A program made the position numbers and the translations under genes. Source: Pseudopedobacter sp039918235 (GTDB lineage: Bacteria > Bacteroidota > Bacteroidia > Sphingobacteriales > Sphingobacteriaceae). Taken from it: DNA of 64,000 bases. The notes under the pieces were generated by a model. It searched no databases, was not told where the DNA came from, and saw only the letters and a program-made list of their open reading frames with translations. Location: the NCBI GenBank assembly GCA_039918235.1, contig JBDSHZ010000083.1:1-64000 (forward strand), read 5' to 3'. How positions within the stretch are numbered: the first letter of the stretch is position 1; the number at the start of each line of letters is the position of its first letter. Shown here piece after piece: positions 51,264 to 60,369 of this stretch.

Positions 51264-53501
51264 TTAAAAACCTAACCTATCATCAGGATTAGAAGCCGGA
51301 CTATTGTTATTCTCCTGATTTTGGTATTGGCTACAATCCAATGTGATGGTATTCCCTCCTTTTGGTGGCTCAAAATCCCCCTTCCTGATTCCTAAAGAAC
51401 CATCAGCATATACTCTTTTCATAAATAGAGCAAAAATTGGTAAAGCTGTATTGGCTCCTTCTCCAAGACTTGTACTCCTAAAATGAATATCTCTATCCTC
51501 ACAGCCTGTCCAAACCCCAGCAACTAATTGCGGCGTAATTCCCATAAACCAACCATCAGAATTATCATTTGTTGTTCCTGTTTTGCCACCTATTGGGTTA
51601 TTTAAATTGTATTTATACCTTAACCTATAACCTGTTCCCTGTTCTACCACGCCTTTTAACATATAAGTCATTACGTATGCTGTCTCCTCATTTAAGGCTG
51701 TAACTACTTTTGGCTGCCTGGAATAGATCAAGTTTCCATTTTTGTCTTCAATTCTAGTTAAATAAGTAGGTTCGGTCCAAATTCCATGATTTACAAATGC
51801 ACTGTATGCACCAGTCATGTCATATACAGAAGCTTCAAAAGAACCTAACGCAATGGATGGATAAGGAGGAACTGGGGAGGTAATCCCCATCCTTTTGATT
51901 AATGTAGCTACTGCAGTAGGACCAACTTGTTGCATTACCCAAGCGGTAATATAATTTTGAGAATTGGCTAAAGCTTTCCTTAAGGTTAAATAGCCAGGAA
52001 TGGAACCATAGCCTCTTGGTGTCCAAGGATCGCCATAGCCAGTAACAGTAAAAGGTACATTATTTACCTGATAACAAGGTGAAATGCCATTTTGCATAGC
52101 AACTGTATAAGTAAAAGGTTTAGCCGTTGAGCCTACCTGTCTTGTACCCATTTTTACCTGATCATATTTGAAATGTTCAAAATCAATCCCTCCTACCCAA
52201 GCTTTTACTTCTCCATTAGTTGGATCCATCGCCATCATGGAATTTCTCAAAAACATTTTATAATATTTGATGGAGTCCATAGGCGTCATGGTAGTATCTA
52301 TATTTCCCTTCCAGCTAAAAATTTCCATTTTAGTTGGGGTATCAAATTCCTTTTTGATTTCTGCATCAGATTTACCATCCTCTTTTAAAGCTTTATACCT
52401 ATCAGAGCGGTGCATCCCTTGTATCAATAAATTTTCATGTCCTTTAAAAGGATTCATGCCTTTCCAATGCTGGTTAAACTGCTTTTGCAGATCTTTCATA
52501 TATTCCCGCTGTGCTTCCTCTGCGTATTTTTGCATTTTAGAATCAATGGTGGTATAAACTCTTAATCCGTCTCTATCCAAATCATAAGGAGTTCCGTCTG
52601 CCTTCACAATAGACAGCTCGTTAAATGTTTTCTGAATATCCTGTTTTAGGATAGTTCTGAAATAAGTTGCCAAACCTTCATTATGATTAGTTGGTTTAAA
52701 TTTCAATTCCAAATCTTTAGTTTTGGCAATCTGGTAATCTTCCTCAGAAATAAAATCTTCTTCAGCCATTTTACTCAAAATAAGATTTCTTCTTCCTAAT
52801 GATCTTTCAGGATTTCTAGTTGGAGAATAAAGCGTTACCCCTTTTAATACTCCTACCAAAGTTGCTGCTTGGGCCGGTGTGAGCTTAGATTCGGAAGTAT
52901 TAAAATAAGTTCTGGCCGCAGCCTTTATCCCAAAAGAGTTATTTCCAAAATCAACTGTATTTAAATACATGGTGATGATTTCTTCTTTGGTGTAATTACG
53001 CTCCAATTTTACGGAAACAATCAGCTCCTTTAATTTTTGCGGAATTCTTAACCAGAAAGACTTTGCTCTGGCTTCGCCTGAAAAAAGATTAAGTGCCAAT
53101 TGTTGCGTAATGGTACTCCCGCCTTGTTTTCTACCAATCAGGTTATAAAAGAATATGGTGAATGTTCTTTTAAAATCTATACCTGAGTGCTCTTTAAAAC
53201 GGGTGTCTTCAATAGAGATTAAAGCATTGATCACATTTGGGGAGATATCCTGATACCTTACACTTGATCTGTTCTGGATAAAATAATTACCCAGCTCTAC
53301 TTTATCTGTGGTGTAAATTACTGATGCCTGATTACTTTTTGGATTTTCTAAATCCCGGAAAGAAGGCAATTCTCCAAACAATCCAAATCCAGTTCCTAAA
53401 ATGATTAGGAATATAAAGACAACAAAGCCAATGGTAAATTTCCAGAAAGCATGATTGTATTTACTGATGTCACTTTTATTTATGGTTTCTTTTTTTTGCA
53501 T
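51264..53501 (-). CDS. Class A penicillin-binding protein (PBP1A type)
   Basis: 745 residues with both activities needed to polymerise and cross-link peptidoglycan. One transmembrane helix (about 20-42) precedes the glycosyltransferase domain (EDTRFKEHSGIDFKR, RKQGGSTITQQLALNLF) and the transpeptidase domain with the three active-site motifs STAKPF, SQN and KTGTTND. It acts at the periplasmic face of the inner membrane. It begins one base after the stop codon of the TPR lipoprotein gene at 53503, so the two are co-transcribed. Confidence 0.96.
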   Translation of the reverse strand: MQKKETINKSDISKYNHAFWKFTIGFVVFIFLIILGTGFGLFGELPSFRDLENPKSNQASVIYTTDKVELGNYFIQNRSSVRYQDISPNVINALISIEDTRFKEHSGIDFKRTFTIFFYNLIGRKQGGSTITQQLALNLFSGEARAKSFWLRIPQKLKELIVSVKLERNYTKEEIITMYLNTVDFGNNSFGIKAAARTYFNTSESKLTPAQAATLVGVLKGVTLYSPTRNPERSLGRRNLILSKMAEEDFISEEDYQIAKTKDLELKFKPTNHNEGLATYFRTILKQDIQKTFNELSIVKADGTPYDLDRDGLRVYTTIDSKMQKYAEEAQREYMKDLQKQFNQHWKGMNPFKGHENLLIQGMHRSDRYKALKEDGKSDAEIKKEFDTPTKMEIFSWKGNIDTTMTPMDSIKYYKMFLRNSMMAMDPTNGEVKAWVGGIDFEHFKYDQVKMGTRQVGSTAKPFTYTVAMQNGISPCYQVNNVPFTVTGYGDPWTPRGYGSIPGYLTLRKALANSQNYITAWVMQQVGPTAVATLIKRMGITSPVPPYPSIALGSFEASVYDMTGAYSAFVNHGIWTEPTYLTRIEDKNGNLIYSRQPKVVTALNEETAYVMTYMLKGVVEQGTGYRLRYKYNLNNPIGGKTGTTNDNSDGWFMGITPQLVAGVWTGCEDRDIHFRSTSLGEGANTALPIFALFMKRVYADGSLGIRKGDFEPPKGGNTITLDCSQYQNQENNNSPASNPDDRLGF

Positions 53502-53502
53502 T

Positions 53503-56256
53503 TTATTTCTTTTCTGAAATAGATTTCAAGTATTGTTGTACTGCGTTTCTATCTGTAAGCAGTTTCAAATTAGTTTCCGAAATCACAAATTGCTTGTAAT
53601 TGTTGGTTAAACCTTCCATAATTTCAGGAAGACTTCCGTTTAGCTCATCTGCCACTTTTTGCACTTCTTCTATACTATAGAAATCTCCACTCACAATTAC
53701 AAATTTATCCTCCTGCCCAACTATCCTAATCAATAACTTTATTGTGGCAGGGTCAAATTTAGAATAAAAATACTGAGACAGCTTAGAAAAAGGTTGTGCA
53801 ATATTTGTTTTTGGATCAGTAATGTCAATCACTATCATGTGTCTCTGTCTAAGATTATTGCTAAAAACAATTCCCTTAGGCTTTTCATATACAATTTCAA
53901 CAATTACTCCTTGTTTTTTTTCTGGTAAGACAGGATCTAATTTTACAATTGGCGATGGTATCTTCTTAACCTCAGTAAGCGATTTCTCCTCTTGTTTTGC
54001 CTTAGGAATAATTAAAATCTCTTTCCCGCTGATGATATCTCCATTTTCGTCATCAGTAACCAAAGCAGTAGGCCTTCTGTCAAAAACCACTCTGTTATTA
54101 GCAATAAAATCTATCTGTTGCTTCACTATTGGGGTAATGTCTGAATCATCAGGATAAGTGCTTACAATACCGTTTAAGCTGGCTAAAAAAGCAGGAACTT
54201 TTTCAGTGTTACCTATTGCAAGTGCTTCTAGGTAAGCAACCTGAGGATCCAATTTCCTAAACGAACCTAAATTTGTCCTTAAAGAATTGATTTCTTGTAA
54301 CACCTCAGGATATTTCTTCTGAAGGTAAAGATCATAAACCTGTGCATACTTCGCCTTTACAATCCCGTCCAAACGGTCCTCTTCTTTCCCGTAATTAGGA
54401 TCGGATATGGTTTTGGCGTAAATAGAATTAGGAAATTTTTGAAGCAATTGATTTTTATTACTTTCTGACCTTGCCGGATCAATGTTTTCTAACAACCTGT
54501 ACAATTGATAATAAATGCTTGAAGCATTGGCATTATCAGGGTAATTCAGGACTATTGCTTCCAAAGCTTCTGCAGCTTCTGCATTATCTTTTAATACATC
54601 TTTATAAAAAATGGCAATCTCATAAAGTGCATTTGCAATCTTATCGTTTGCCAATTGCTTTGAGGCAGGATTAAACGGGATGTTTTTTAAATATGCTATT
54701 TTTAAAGAATCTCGGGTTATAGGGTTCTCTAACAAGGATAAGATTTTGGCTTTGTCAATTCCATCTACAGGAACAGCGTTTTTGTTGGCATCTGAAATTA
54801 AATTTGTTGAACTCACTCTCCAATTATCACTCAACTTACGGTTACCCCATTTCTTTTTAAATTCCAACAAACCTTGAGTTAAAGCAGCATTGTTATAGAA
54901 ATAGAAACTACTCCCGCTTTTATTGGCTTCAGAGAAATCTGAAATGCTCCCTAACTGATTACTAGCTAAGGATTGTTCTTGTAAGTTAGCAAGTTCTTGT
55001 TCCTTATAATACTGTAAAAACTGGTCATCCAATTCTTTATCAGATAAATCTGCGTTCATTAACAGTTTTTTCTGTTGCTCAATAATTATTAATCTATCTG
55101 CCAAATATTGTAGATTATTTGCTTTTACCGCTATGCTTTTATAATTAGGATAGTTTTTTGGTAAATACTGCAAAGTGCTATCATAATATAGCTGGGCTTG
55201 GGTATAGTTTTTTAAATCTTCAAAATTAATTTCAGCCAGCTTCAAATAACTCAATCCTTTTTGTTTAGCTGTACTTGGGACTGTATGGGCAGCATTCTGA
55301 TAAAATTCAGTTGATTTATCAAGATTCTTTTGCTCACGATAGGTATTTGCAATCTCAAAATAAATCTGTTCTTTAAATTCTTCGTTTTTATCTTCCTTTA
55401 AAAGTCGTTTTAAAGTAGCTAGTTTATCAAACTGTTTGCCTTGTTGGCCTTCTGAAATCCTAATTCTTGAAAGGTTAGCATTAAAAGACATGTCAAAAGC
55501 AGCATTACTTTTGGCAATTTTATCATAATTGTTATAAGCATTGTCTTGCTCACCGTTTGTTTCCTGCAGCTGAGCTAAAATATATCTCCACCTAGTTTTA
55601 TTCTTTTTATTTTTTGTCTCCTCTATTGCGATCTCTAATGCAGCAATTGCCCCTTTCACATCATTTTTACTTAAGGCAATTTGAGCTTTAGAAGCGGCCA
55701 ATTGATCTTTATAATATTTATAATTCAGGGAAGTGGCTAAACCAAGTACAGAATCTGCTTCTGATAAGTTATTCAAGGCAAAATCGCTTTTTACCTGCCC
55801 TAAATAAGCCAGCAATTTATTCTTTTTCTCTTCCGGAAAAGTGATACCTACGTAACTGTAATACTCAACTGCATTGTAAAAATCGCCTTTTAAGTACTCA
55901 GCATCTGCTAAAAGCAAGTAAGAATCATCTAACCAATTGCTTTCATATTTTTCAAGTGCAATGGTGTTGGCTTTTTTGATTACCTCATTCAGCTTCTCGG
56001 TTTCATTACCTGATGACTGCTCCTCCGGCAAGGGAAATATGGCTAATAACTGACTGAAATCATCATCATAAGAACTGCTAATGTTCTTTTCGCTTTCTTC
56101 CAAAAGTGCTCTAGCATTAAAATATATATTATAATGAGCCGTTAAATTTTTCATTGCGCTTACTTTTGTACCATCCTTTCTAATAGAACAGCTACAAATG
56201 ATTAAACAGACAATAAAAACAAAAAGAAATCGGTTTTGGCGGTTATAAAACTTCAA
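53503..56256 (-). CDS. TPR lipoprotein, SprE/PorW type (type IX secretion)
   Basis: 917 residues. The signal sequence has a lipobox at IICSC, so it is an outer-membrane-associated lipoprotein. The region RKDGTKVSAMKNLTAHYNIYFNARALLEESE resembles SprE/PorW, an essential accessory of type IX secretion in Flavobacterium and Porphyromonas. Several TPR-like repeats follow (about 100-400 and 540-700). No ATG lies before the lipobox, so the start is probably the TTG at 56256; a stop codon closes the frame upstream. It is co-transcribed with the PBP1A gene and, with gldKLMN, completes much of the secretion machinery. Confidence 0.8.
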   Translation of the reverse strand: MKFYNRQNRFLFVFIVCLIICSCSIRKDGTKVSAMKNLTAHYNIYFNARALLEESEKNISSSYDDDFSQLLAIFPLPEEQSSGNETEKLNEVIKKANTIALEKYESNWLDDSYLLLADAEYLKGDFYNAVEYYSYVGITFPEEKKNKLLAYLGQVKSDFALNNLSEADSVLGLATSLNYKYYKDQLAASKAQIALSKNDVKGAIAALEIAIEETKNKKNKTRWRYILAQLQETNGEQDNAYNNYDKIAKSNAAFDMSFNANLSRIRISEGQQGKQFDKLATLKRLLKEDKNEEFKEQIYFEIANTYREQKNLDKSTEFYQNAAHTVPSTAKQKGLSYLKLAEINFEDLKNYTQAQLYYDSTLQYLPKNYPNYKSIAVKANNLQYLADRLIIIEQQKKLLMNADLSDKELDDQFLQYYKEQELANLQEQSLASNQLGSISDFSEANKSGSSFYFYNNAALTQGLLEFKKKWGNRKLSDNWRVSSTNLISDANKNAVPVDGIDKAKILSLLENPITRDSLKIAYLKNIPFNPASKQLANDKIANALYEIAIFYKDVLKDNAEAAEALEAIVLNYPDNANASSIYYQLYRLLENIDPARSESNKNQLLQKFPNSIYAKTISDPNYGKEEDRLDGIVKAKYAQVYDLYLQKKYPEVLQEINSLRTNLGSFRKLDPQVAYLEALAIGNTEKVPAFLASLNGIVSTYPDDSDITPIVKQQIDFIANNRVVFDRRPTALVTDDENGDIISGKEILIIPKAKQEEKSLTEVKKIPSPIVKLDPVLPEKKQGVIVEIVYEKPKGIVFSNNLRQRHMIVIDITDPKTNIAQPFSKLSQYFYSKFDPATIKLLIRIVGQEDKFVIVSGDFYSIEEVQKVADELNGSLPEIMEGLTNNYKQFVISETNLKLLTDRNAVQQYLKSISEKK

Positions 56257-56359
56257 TACTTTATATTTAGATGATTGAATTTAATAAGGACAAAATTATT
56301 TTATATTGCCGATATTCTGGAAATAAAGATATTAAATACCCTAAGATTTTTTGACAAGA

Positions 56360-57223
56360 ATGAGTAAAAGAAAAAAACTCATAGATAAATTAAAAGAAAA
56401 ATATAAGCTGGTCATTCTTAATGACGATACTTTTGAGGAAAAAGCATCATTTAATGCCTCTCTTTGGTATCTCATCATTGGAACACTGGCTTTTGCTATT
56501 TTATTGATTTTTCTTACCATTACGGCAATAAGATATACTCCTTTAAAGGAATATATTATTGGCTTTACAGATCCTGGTTCAAAAAAGGAAATGATTGATG
56601 CTTATGGGAAGATAGATTCACTAGAACAGATTTCCAAAGCGAATGACCTTTACCTCACCAATCTTAAAAATGTAATTAACGGAGACATTACTGAAGCCAA
56701 ATCTATAAAACCAAAAGACGATTCTAAAGCTACCGACAGTATTAAACTTAACCAAAAAATTTCTTCAGAGGAAAAGGAATTAAGAAAACTGATTGAATCT
56801 GAAGGGAAATTTGATTTAAATGCCGAAGAGGAAAAAGACAAATCAGGGATTGCTTCTTACGCATTTTTTAGTCCTTTGAGAGGAAAAGTAACCGATTCCT
56901 TTGACTCGCAAAAACAGCATTACGGTGTTGATATTGCAACCAGAAGAAATGAAAATATAAAAGCAACATTAGACGGAACAGTGATGTTTTCTAATTTCAC
57001 CCCAGAAACTGGATATGTAATTGGGCTACAACATGGCAATAATTTAATCTCTTTTTATAAGCACTGTTCTGTTTTATTAAAAAAAACTGGTAGTTTCGTG
57101 AGAGCTGGAGAAGTAATAGCTGTTGTGGGCGACACTGGAGAGTATTCAACCGGTCCACATTTGCATTTTGAACTTTGGTTTAACGGCACACCAGTTAACC
57201 CACAAAACTATATGACCTTTTAA
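56360..57223 (+). CDS. M23 family metallopeptidase (membrane-anchored)
   Basis: 287 residues from the ATG at 56360. An N-terminal basic region and one transmembrane helix (about 35-58) precede a coiled-coil linker (about 75-145) and an M23/LytM peptidase domain. The zinc ligands are present: H and D in QHYGVDIA and the HxH of GPHLHFELWF. The family cleaves peptide bridges in peptidoglycan, or regulates amidases when inactive. It lies 11 bp before the bactofilin gene, a common pairing in cell-shape loci. Confidence 0.93.
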   Translation: MSKRKKLIDKLKEKYKLVILNDDTFEEKASFNASLWYLIIGTLAFAILLIFLTITAIRYTPLKEYIIGFTDPGSKKEMIDAYGKIDSLEQISKANDLYLTNLKNVINGDITEAKSIKPKDDSKATDSIKLNQKISSEEKELRKLIESEGKFDLNAEEEKDKSGIASYAFFSPLRGKVTDSFDSQKQHYGVDIATRRNENIKATLDGTVMFSNFTPETGYVIGLQHGNNLISFYKHCSVLLKKTGSFVRAGEVIAVVGDTGEYSTGPHLHFELWFNGTPVNPQNYMTF

Positions 57224-57234
57224 ACCTTAATAAA

Positions 57235-57675
57235 ATGTTTAGCAGAAAAAAAGAAACCGCTTTAGATGGAGAATTAAAAGCAGGTTCCATAAATATTATA
57301 GGAATAGGAACAGAAATTACCGGTGATTTAAATACTAAGGGAGATATCAGAATTGATGGTAGGATTACTGGAAATGTAAAATCTAAAGCCAAAGTAGTTA
57401 TTGGATCAACTGGTGAAATCATAGGAGATATCATTGCTGAAAGTGCGGAGATTTCAGGAAAAGTGATTGGTGATATACAAACCTCAGAATTACTATTTTT
57501 AAAAGTCACTGCAAACGTTGTTGGTGACATTTCATCTAATAAATTGGTAGTAGAAAACGGGGCAAATCTATCTGGCCATTGCCAAACAGGCGTTTCTCAA
57601 ACCAAATCTATTCTAAAAAATTCATTTGATGGAAGAGAAGAACTCCTCGGAAAAAGAGAAATTATCAGCGCCTAA
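57235..57675 (+). CDS. Bactofilin
   Basis: 146 residues of the bactofilin (polymer-forming cytoskeletal) family: a right-handed beta-helix core (about 15-110) with repeats such as GDIRIDGRITGNVKSKAKVVIG and GDIIAESAEISGKVIGDI. Bactofilins form filaments that set cell shape together with M23 peptidases, here encoded just upstream. The 3' end overlaps atpZ by 47 bp, linking the shape genes to the ATP synthase operon. Confidence 0.95.
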   Translation: MFSRKKETALDGELKAGSINIIGIGTEITGDLNTKGDIRIDGRITGNVKSKAKVVIGSTGEIIGDIIAESAEISGKVIGDIQTSELLFLKVTANVVGDISSNKLVVENGANLSGHCQTGVSQTKSILKNSFDGREELLGKREIISA

Positions 57676-57853
57676 TAGCTATATAAAATATTCGAGCTTA
57701 GGTTTTCAAATGATTGCTATCATTGGCATGTTTACTTTTGCGGGCTATAAGATTGATGAGTATAACCAATCTAAAAACCCAATATTTACTGCTTTATTAA
57801 GCTTATTTGGCGTAATCATAGCCTTATACACTATATTTAGAGCTTTAAAATAA
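57629..57853 (+). CDS. atpZ: AtpZ/AtpI family protein
   Basis: 74 residues from the ATG at 57629; a TTG three bases earlier is not needed. After a charged N-terminus there are two transmembrane helices (FQMIAIIGMFTFAGYKI and FTALLSLFGVIIALYTIF), the AtpZ pattern. Such proteins assist assembly of the ATP synthase c-ring or carry ions near it. The gene lies inside the end of the bactofilin gene and starts the ATP synthase block. Confidence 0.88.
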   Translation: MEEKNSSEKEKLSAPNSYIKYSSLGFQMIAIIGMFTFAGYKIDEYNQSKNPIFTALLSLFGVIIALYTIFRALK

Positions 57854-57859
57854 TTTGCT

Positions 57860-58249
57860 TTGGGTTTTACAAAATTCTTCCTTTACTTTTTTTTATTAGT
57901 GATCATCTCCAGTTTATCATTTTGGAGCATAGACCATTTTCTCTTTTCTCAAACAGTCTTAATCCCCTATTTCTGGCTAGTATTTGGCTTTATGGCAACC
58001 ATCACTTTGCTGGTTTACTTAATTTCTGTGTGGGGATTAAAAATTGGAGGCGATTATCAGAGCCATATCTTATTGGCTTCCATTACAATACGACTTCTAT
58101 TAAGTATGGTATTTATCCTTATTTATACCCAAAAAGTTCGTGTAGACAGCATATTATTCATCACCAATTTTTTTTCTGTTTATTTATTATTCACGGTCTT
58201 TGAAATTTATTGTTTGTTACGTAACTTGCGCCACCAAATCAAGAAGTAA
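57860..58249 (+). CDS. Small four-helix membrane protein of the ATP synthase operon (AtpI-like)
   Basis: 129 residues with four transmembrane helices covering most of the length. It occupies the position of atpI between atpZ and atpB. The start is the TTG at 57860: the frame is closed upstream by the atpZ stop codon, and the first in-frame ATG would remove the first helix and part of the second. AtpI-like proteins help assemble the c-ring; the sequence match is too weak for a firm name. Confidence 0.72.
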   Translation: MGFTKFFLYFFLLVIISSLSFWSIDHFLFSQTVLIPYFWLVFGFMATITLLVYLISVWGLKIGGDYQSHILLASITIRLLLSMVFILIYTQKVRVDSILFITNFFSVYLLFTVFEIYCLLRNLRHQIKK

Positions 58250-58263
58250 AAAACACGTAATAA

Positions 58264-59367
58264 ATGGATTTTAGCCACATTTTAAATTTTAAAAATTCCT
58301 CTTTAAAGGGTGTATTCGCTCTTTTTATCTTATTTTTATCATTTAGTGCTTTTGCAAAACAGGAAAATGAGGTTGAAAAAGTGGAAGAAGCCATTGAGCA
58401 TAAAGTTGAGCATGCAGCGAAAAAATTCGATCCTACTACTACCATTTTAGAACATATTGGAGATTCACATAGCTTTCATCTTTGGGGCCATACGGCTATG
58501 CCTTTACCTGTAATTTTAATTACACCCACTGGCTTAGATGTGTTTTCATCATCAAATTTGATGGATGAACACCATGAGCCAGTTGCTTTCACTAGCAAGT
58601 ACACTTATTTAAATGAAGAGGAACATATTAAAATTTTAGGTGCTGATGGGAAAATAGATGAAGAACTTACTGACAAAGTTTATGACTTCTCTATCACTAA
58701 AAATGTGTTTGCATTATTCTTATCTGTGATTTTGATTTTAATCATTTTCTTAAGTACAGCTGGCGCATACAAAAAAACAGTAAATAAAGCACCAAGGGGA
58801 TTACAATCTTGGTTAGAGCCTTTAATTGTTTTCATTAGAGATGATATTGCCAGACCAAATATTGGATATAAATATGAAAAGTTTATGCCTTTATTATTGA
58901 CTATTTTCTTTTTCATTTGGATTAATAATTTGTTGGGATTGATTCCTATTTTCCCAGGAGGTGCAAACGTAACAGGTAACATTGCCATTACTATGGTTTT
59001 AGCTGTTATTGTTTTAATAGTAGTAAACGTAAATGGTAACAAATACTACTGGGGACATATTTTTAAACCAGATGTTCCATTTTGGTTATTGCCAATTATG
59101 TGGGTGGTTGAAATCATCGGTATCATTTCTAAGCCATTTGCATTAATGATCCGTTTGTTTGCCAATATTACGGCAGGTCACATTATTGTATTGAGCTTAA
59201 TCTCTTTAATATTCATATTTGAAACCATTGCAATTGCACCTGTATCGGTAGCTTTTGTAATTTTTATGGATGTTCTGGAACTTTTGGTTGCATTTTTACA
59301 AGCTTTCATCTTTACTATGCTTACGGCATTGTTTATAGGTACAGCTGTAGAAGAGCACCATCATTAA
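58264..59367 (+). CDS. atpB: F0F1 ATP synthase subunit A
   Basis: Subunit a forms the proton half-channels of F0. At 367 residues it is longer than the usual ~270 because of an N-terminal signal sequence (FALFILFLSFSAFAKQ) and a periplasmic extension (about 35-140), as usual in Bacteroidota. The core has about six helices, and the key arginine lies in KPFALMIRLFANITAGH (about 297), followed by the conserved acid region MDVLELLVAFLQAFIF. It is the first essential subunit gene of the operon. Confidence 0.97.
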   Translation: MDFSHILNFKNSSLKGVFALFILFLSFSAFAKQENEVEKVEEAIEHKVEHAAKKFDPTTTILEHIGDSHSFHLWGHTAMPLPVILITPTGLDVFSSSNLMDEHHEPVAFTSKYTYLNEEEHIKILGADGKIDEELTDKVYDFSITKNVFALFLSVILILIIFLSTAGAYKKTVNKAPRGLQSWLEPLIVFIRDDIARPNIGYKYEKFMPLLLTIFFFIWINNLLGLIPIFPGGANVTGNIAITMVLAVIVLIVVNVNGNKYYWGHIFKPDVPFWLLPIMWVVEIIGIISKPFALMIRLFANITAGHIIVLSLISLIFIFETIAIAPVSVAFVIFMDVLELLVAFLQAFIFTMLTALFIGTAVEEHHH

Positions 59368-59459
59368 AAAGAAAAAAGAGTAAAGATTCAAGACATTGAA
59401 AATTACTCTCTTAAAAAAAGAAACATTTTGTTTAACAATCATATATTAAAATTACAGTT

Positions 59460-59684
59460 ATGGTAGGTTCAATCGCTGCAATTGGTGCAGGTTTAGCAGT
59501 TATCGGTGCAGGTATCGGTATTGGTCAAGTTGGTGGTAAAGCAATGGAAGGTATTGCTCGTCAGCCTGAGGCTGCTTCAAAAATTCAAACTGCAATGATC
59601 ATTGCTGCAGCACTTGTTGAAGGTGTTGCTTTATTCGCAGTGGTAGTTGCACTTTTAGGAAACAATCCTCCTGTTGCAGTTTAA
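59460..59684 (+). CDS. atpE: F0F1 ATP synthase subunit C
   Basis: 74 residues, two transmembrane helices joined by the polar loop ARQPEAASKI. Helix 1 has the glycine-rich packing motif (GAGIGIGQVGG). The ion-carrying glutamate is in AALVEGVALF (about residue 54). The Ser-Thr that follows it in sodium-binding rings is absent, so protons are the likely ion. It is followed by a strong intrinsic terminator before atpF. Confidence 0.97.
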   Translation: MVGSIAAIGAGLAVIGAGIGIGQVGGKAMEGIARQPEAASKIQTAMIIAAALVEGVALFAVVVALLGNNPPVAV

Positions 59685-59706
59685 CAGTCGGATTTCCGAA
59701 ATTAAG

Positions 59707-59743
59707 TCAGAAATACAGCGATTGGCTGTATTTCTGATTTTTT
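59707..59743 (+). terminator. Strong intrinsic terminator between atpE and atpF
   Basis: TCAGAAATACAGC pairs perfectly with GCTGTATTTCTGA (13 bp, five-base loop) and is followed by six T residues. It lies 23 bp after the atpE stop codon and 34 bp before the atpF start, inside an operon whose genes must all be expressed. Confidence 0.75.
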
Positions 59744-59776
59744 AAATTGATTTAATAACAATAGATATACAATACA

Positions 59777-60271
59777 ATGGATTTAGTAACCCCAAGTATC
59801 GGTTTAGTTTTTTGGACAAGTATTTCTTTCCTATTGCTTTTCTTCATTCTGAAAAAAGCAGCATGGAAACCTATGTTAGGCGCCATACATGAACGTGAGC
59901 GATCAATTGAAGATGCTTTGAACAAAGCTGATTTGGCCAGAGAAGAGATGGCCCGTTTATCTACCGAGAACGAAGCTTTATTGAAGCAAGCTAGAGTTGA
60001 GCGTGACGCCATTTTAAAAGAAGCTAAAGAATTAAAAGATCAGATTGTTGCTGAGGCCAAAAAATCTGCACAGGAAGAAGGTGCTAAACTGATTGAAAAA
60101 GCTAAAGTAGAAATCAATAACCAAAAGGTTGCTGCCTTAGACGAAGTTAAAAATCAAGTGGCCGCCCTTTCTTTAGCTATTGCGGAGAAAGTATTGCGCA
60201 AGCAGTTTGATGATAAACAAAAACAAGATGCTTTAATAAGCGACTTGTTGAAAGATGTGAAGTTAAATTAG
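59777..60271 (+). CDS. atpF: F0F1 ATP synthase subunit B
   Basis: 164 residues: one N-terminal transmembrane helix (about 8-28) followed by a long helical, charged region (ERERSIEDALNKADLAREEMARL, onward) that dimerises as the peripheral stalk. The length and pattern are normal for subunit b. It is separated from atpE by a strong terminator hairpin. Confidence 0.96.
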   Translation: MDLVTPSIGLVFWTSISFLLLFFILKKAAWKPMLGAIHERERSIEDALNKADLAREEMARLSTENEALLKQARVERDAILKEAKELKDQIVAEAKKSAQEEGAKLIEKAKVEINNQKVAALDEVKNQVAALSLAIAEKVLRKQFDDKQKQDALISDLLKDVKLN

Positions 60272-60369
60272 TAATCAGTTGGCGGTTGTAAGTTGCCAGT
60301 TGAGAGTCAGGCGTAATTTGCTGATCAAAAACTGGAAACTGGAAACTGGAAACTAAACACTGAAAAAAA
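60272..60369. repeat. Word-repeat gap between atpF and atpH
   Basis: AGTTGCCAGTTGAGAGTC is followed by three tandem copies of ACTGGAA, which can pair with the upstream CCAGTT. The AGTTGCCAGTTGA phrase is shared with 31561-31640. No gene is present. Confidence 0.5.

Noticed and set aside
53822..54157. Long antisense frames inside the TPR lipoprotein gene (and similar frames inside uvrA, lnt and the ATP synthase genes)
   Set aside because: Shadows of real genes with no independent motif or start signal.
59460..59684. Sodium-specific c-ring
   Set aside because: The Ser-Thr ligands after the key glutamate are absent (VEGVALF), so a proton ring is more likely.
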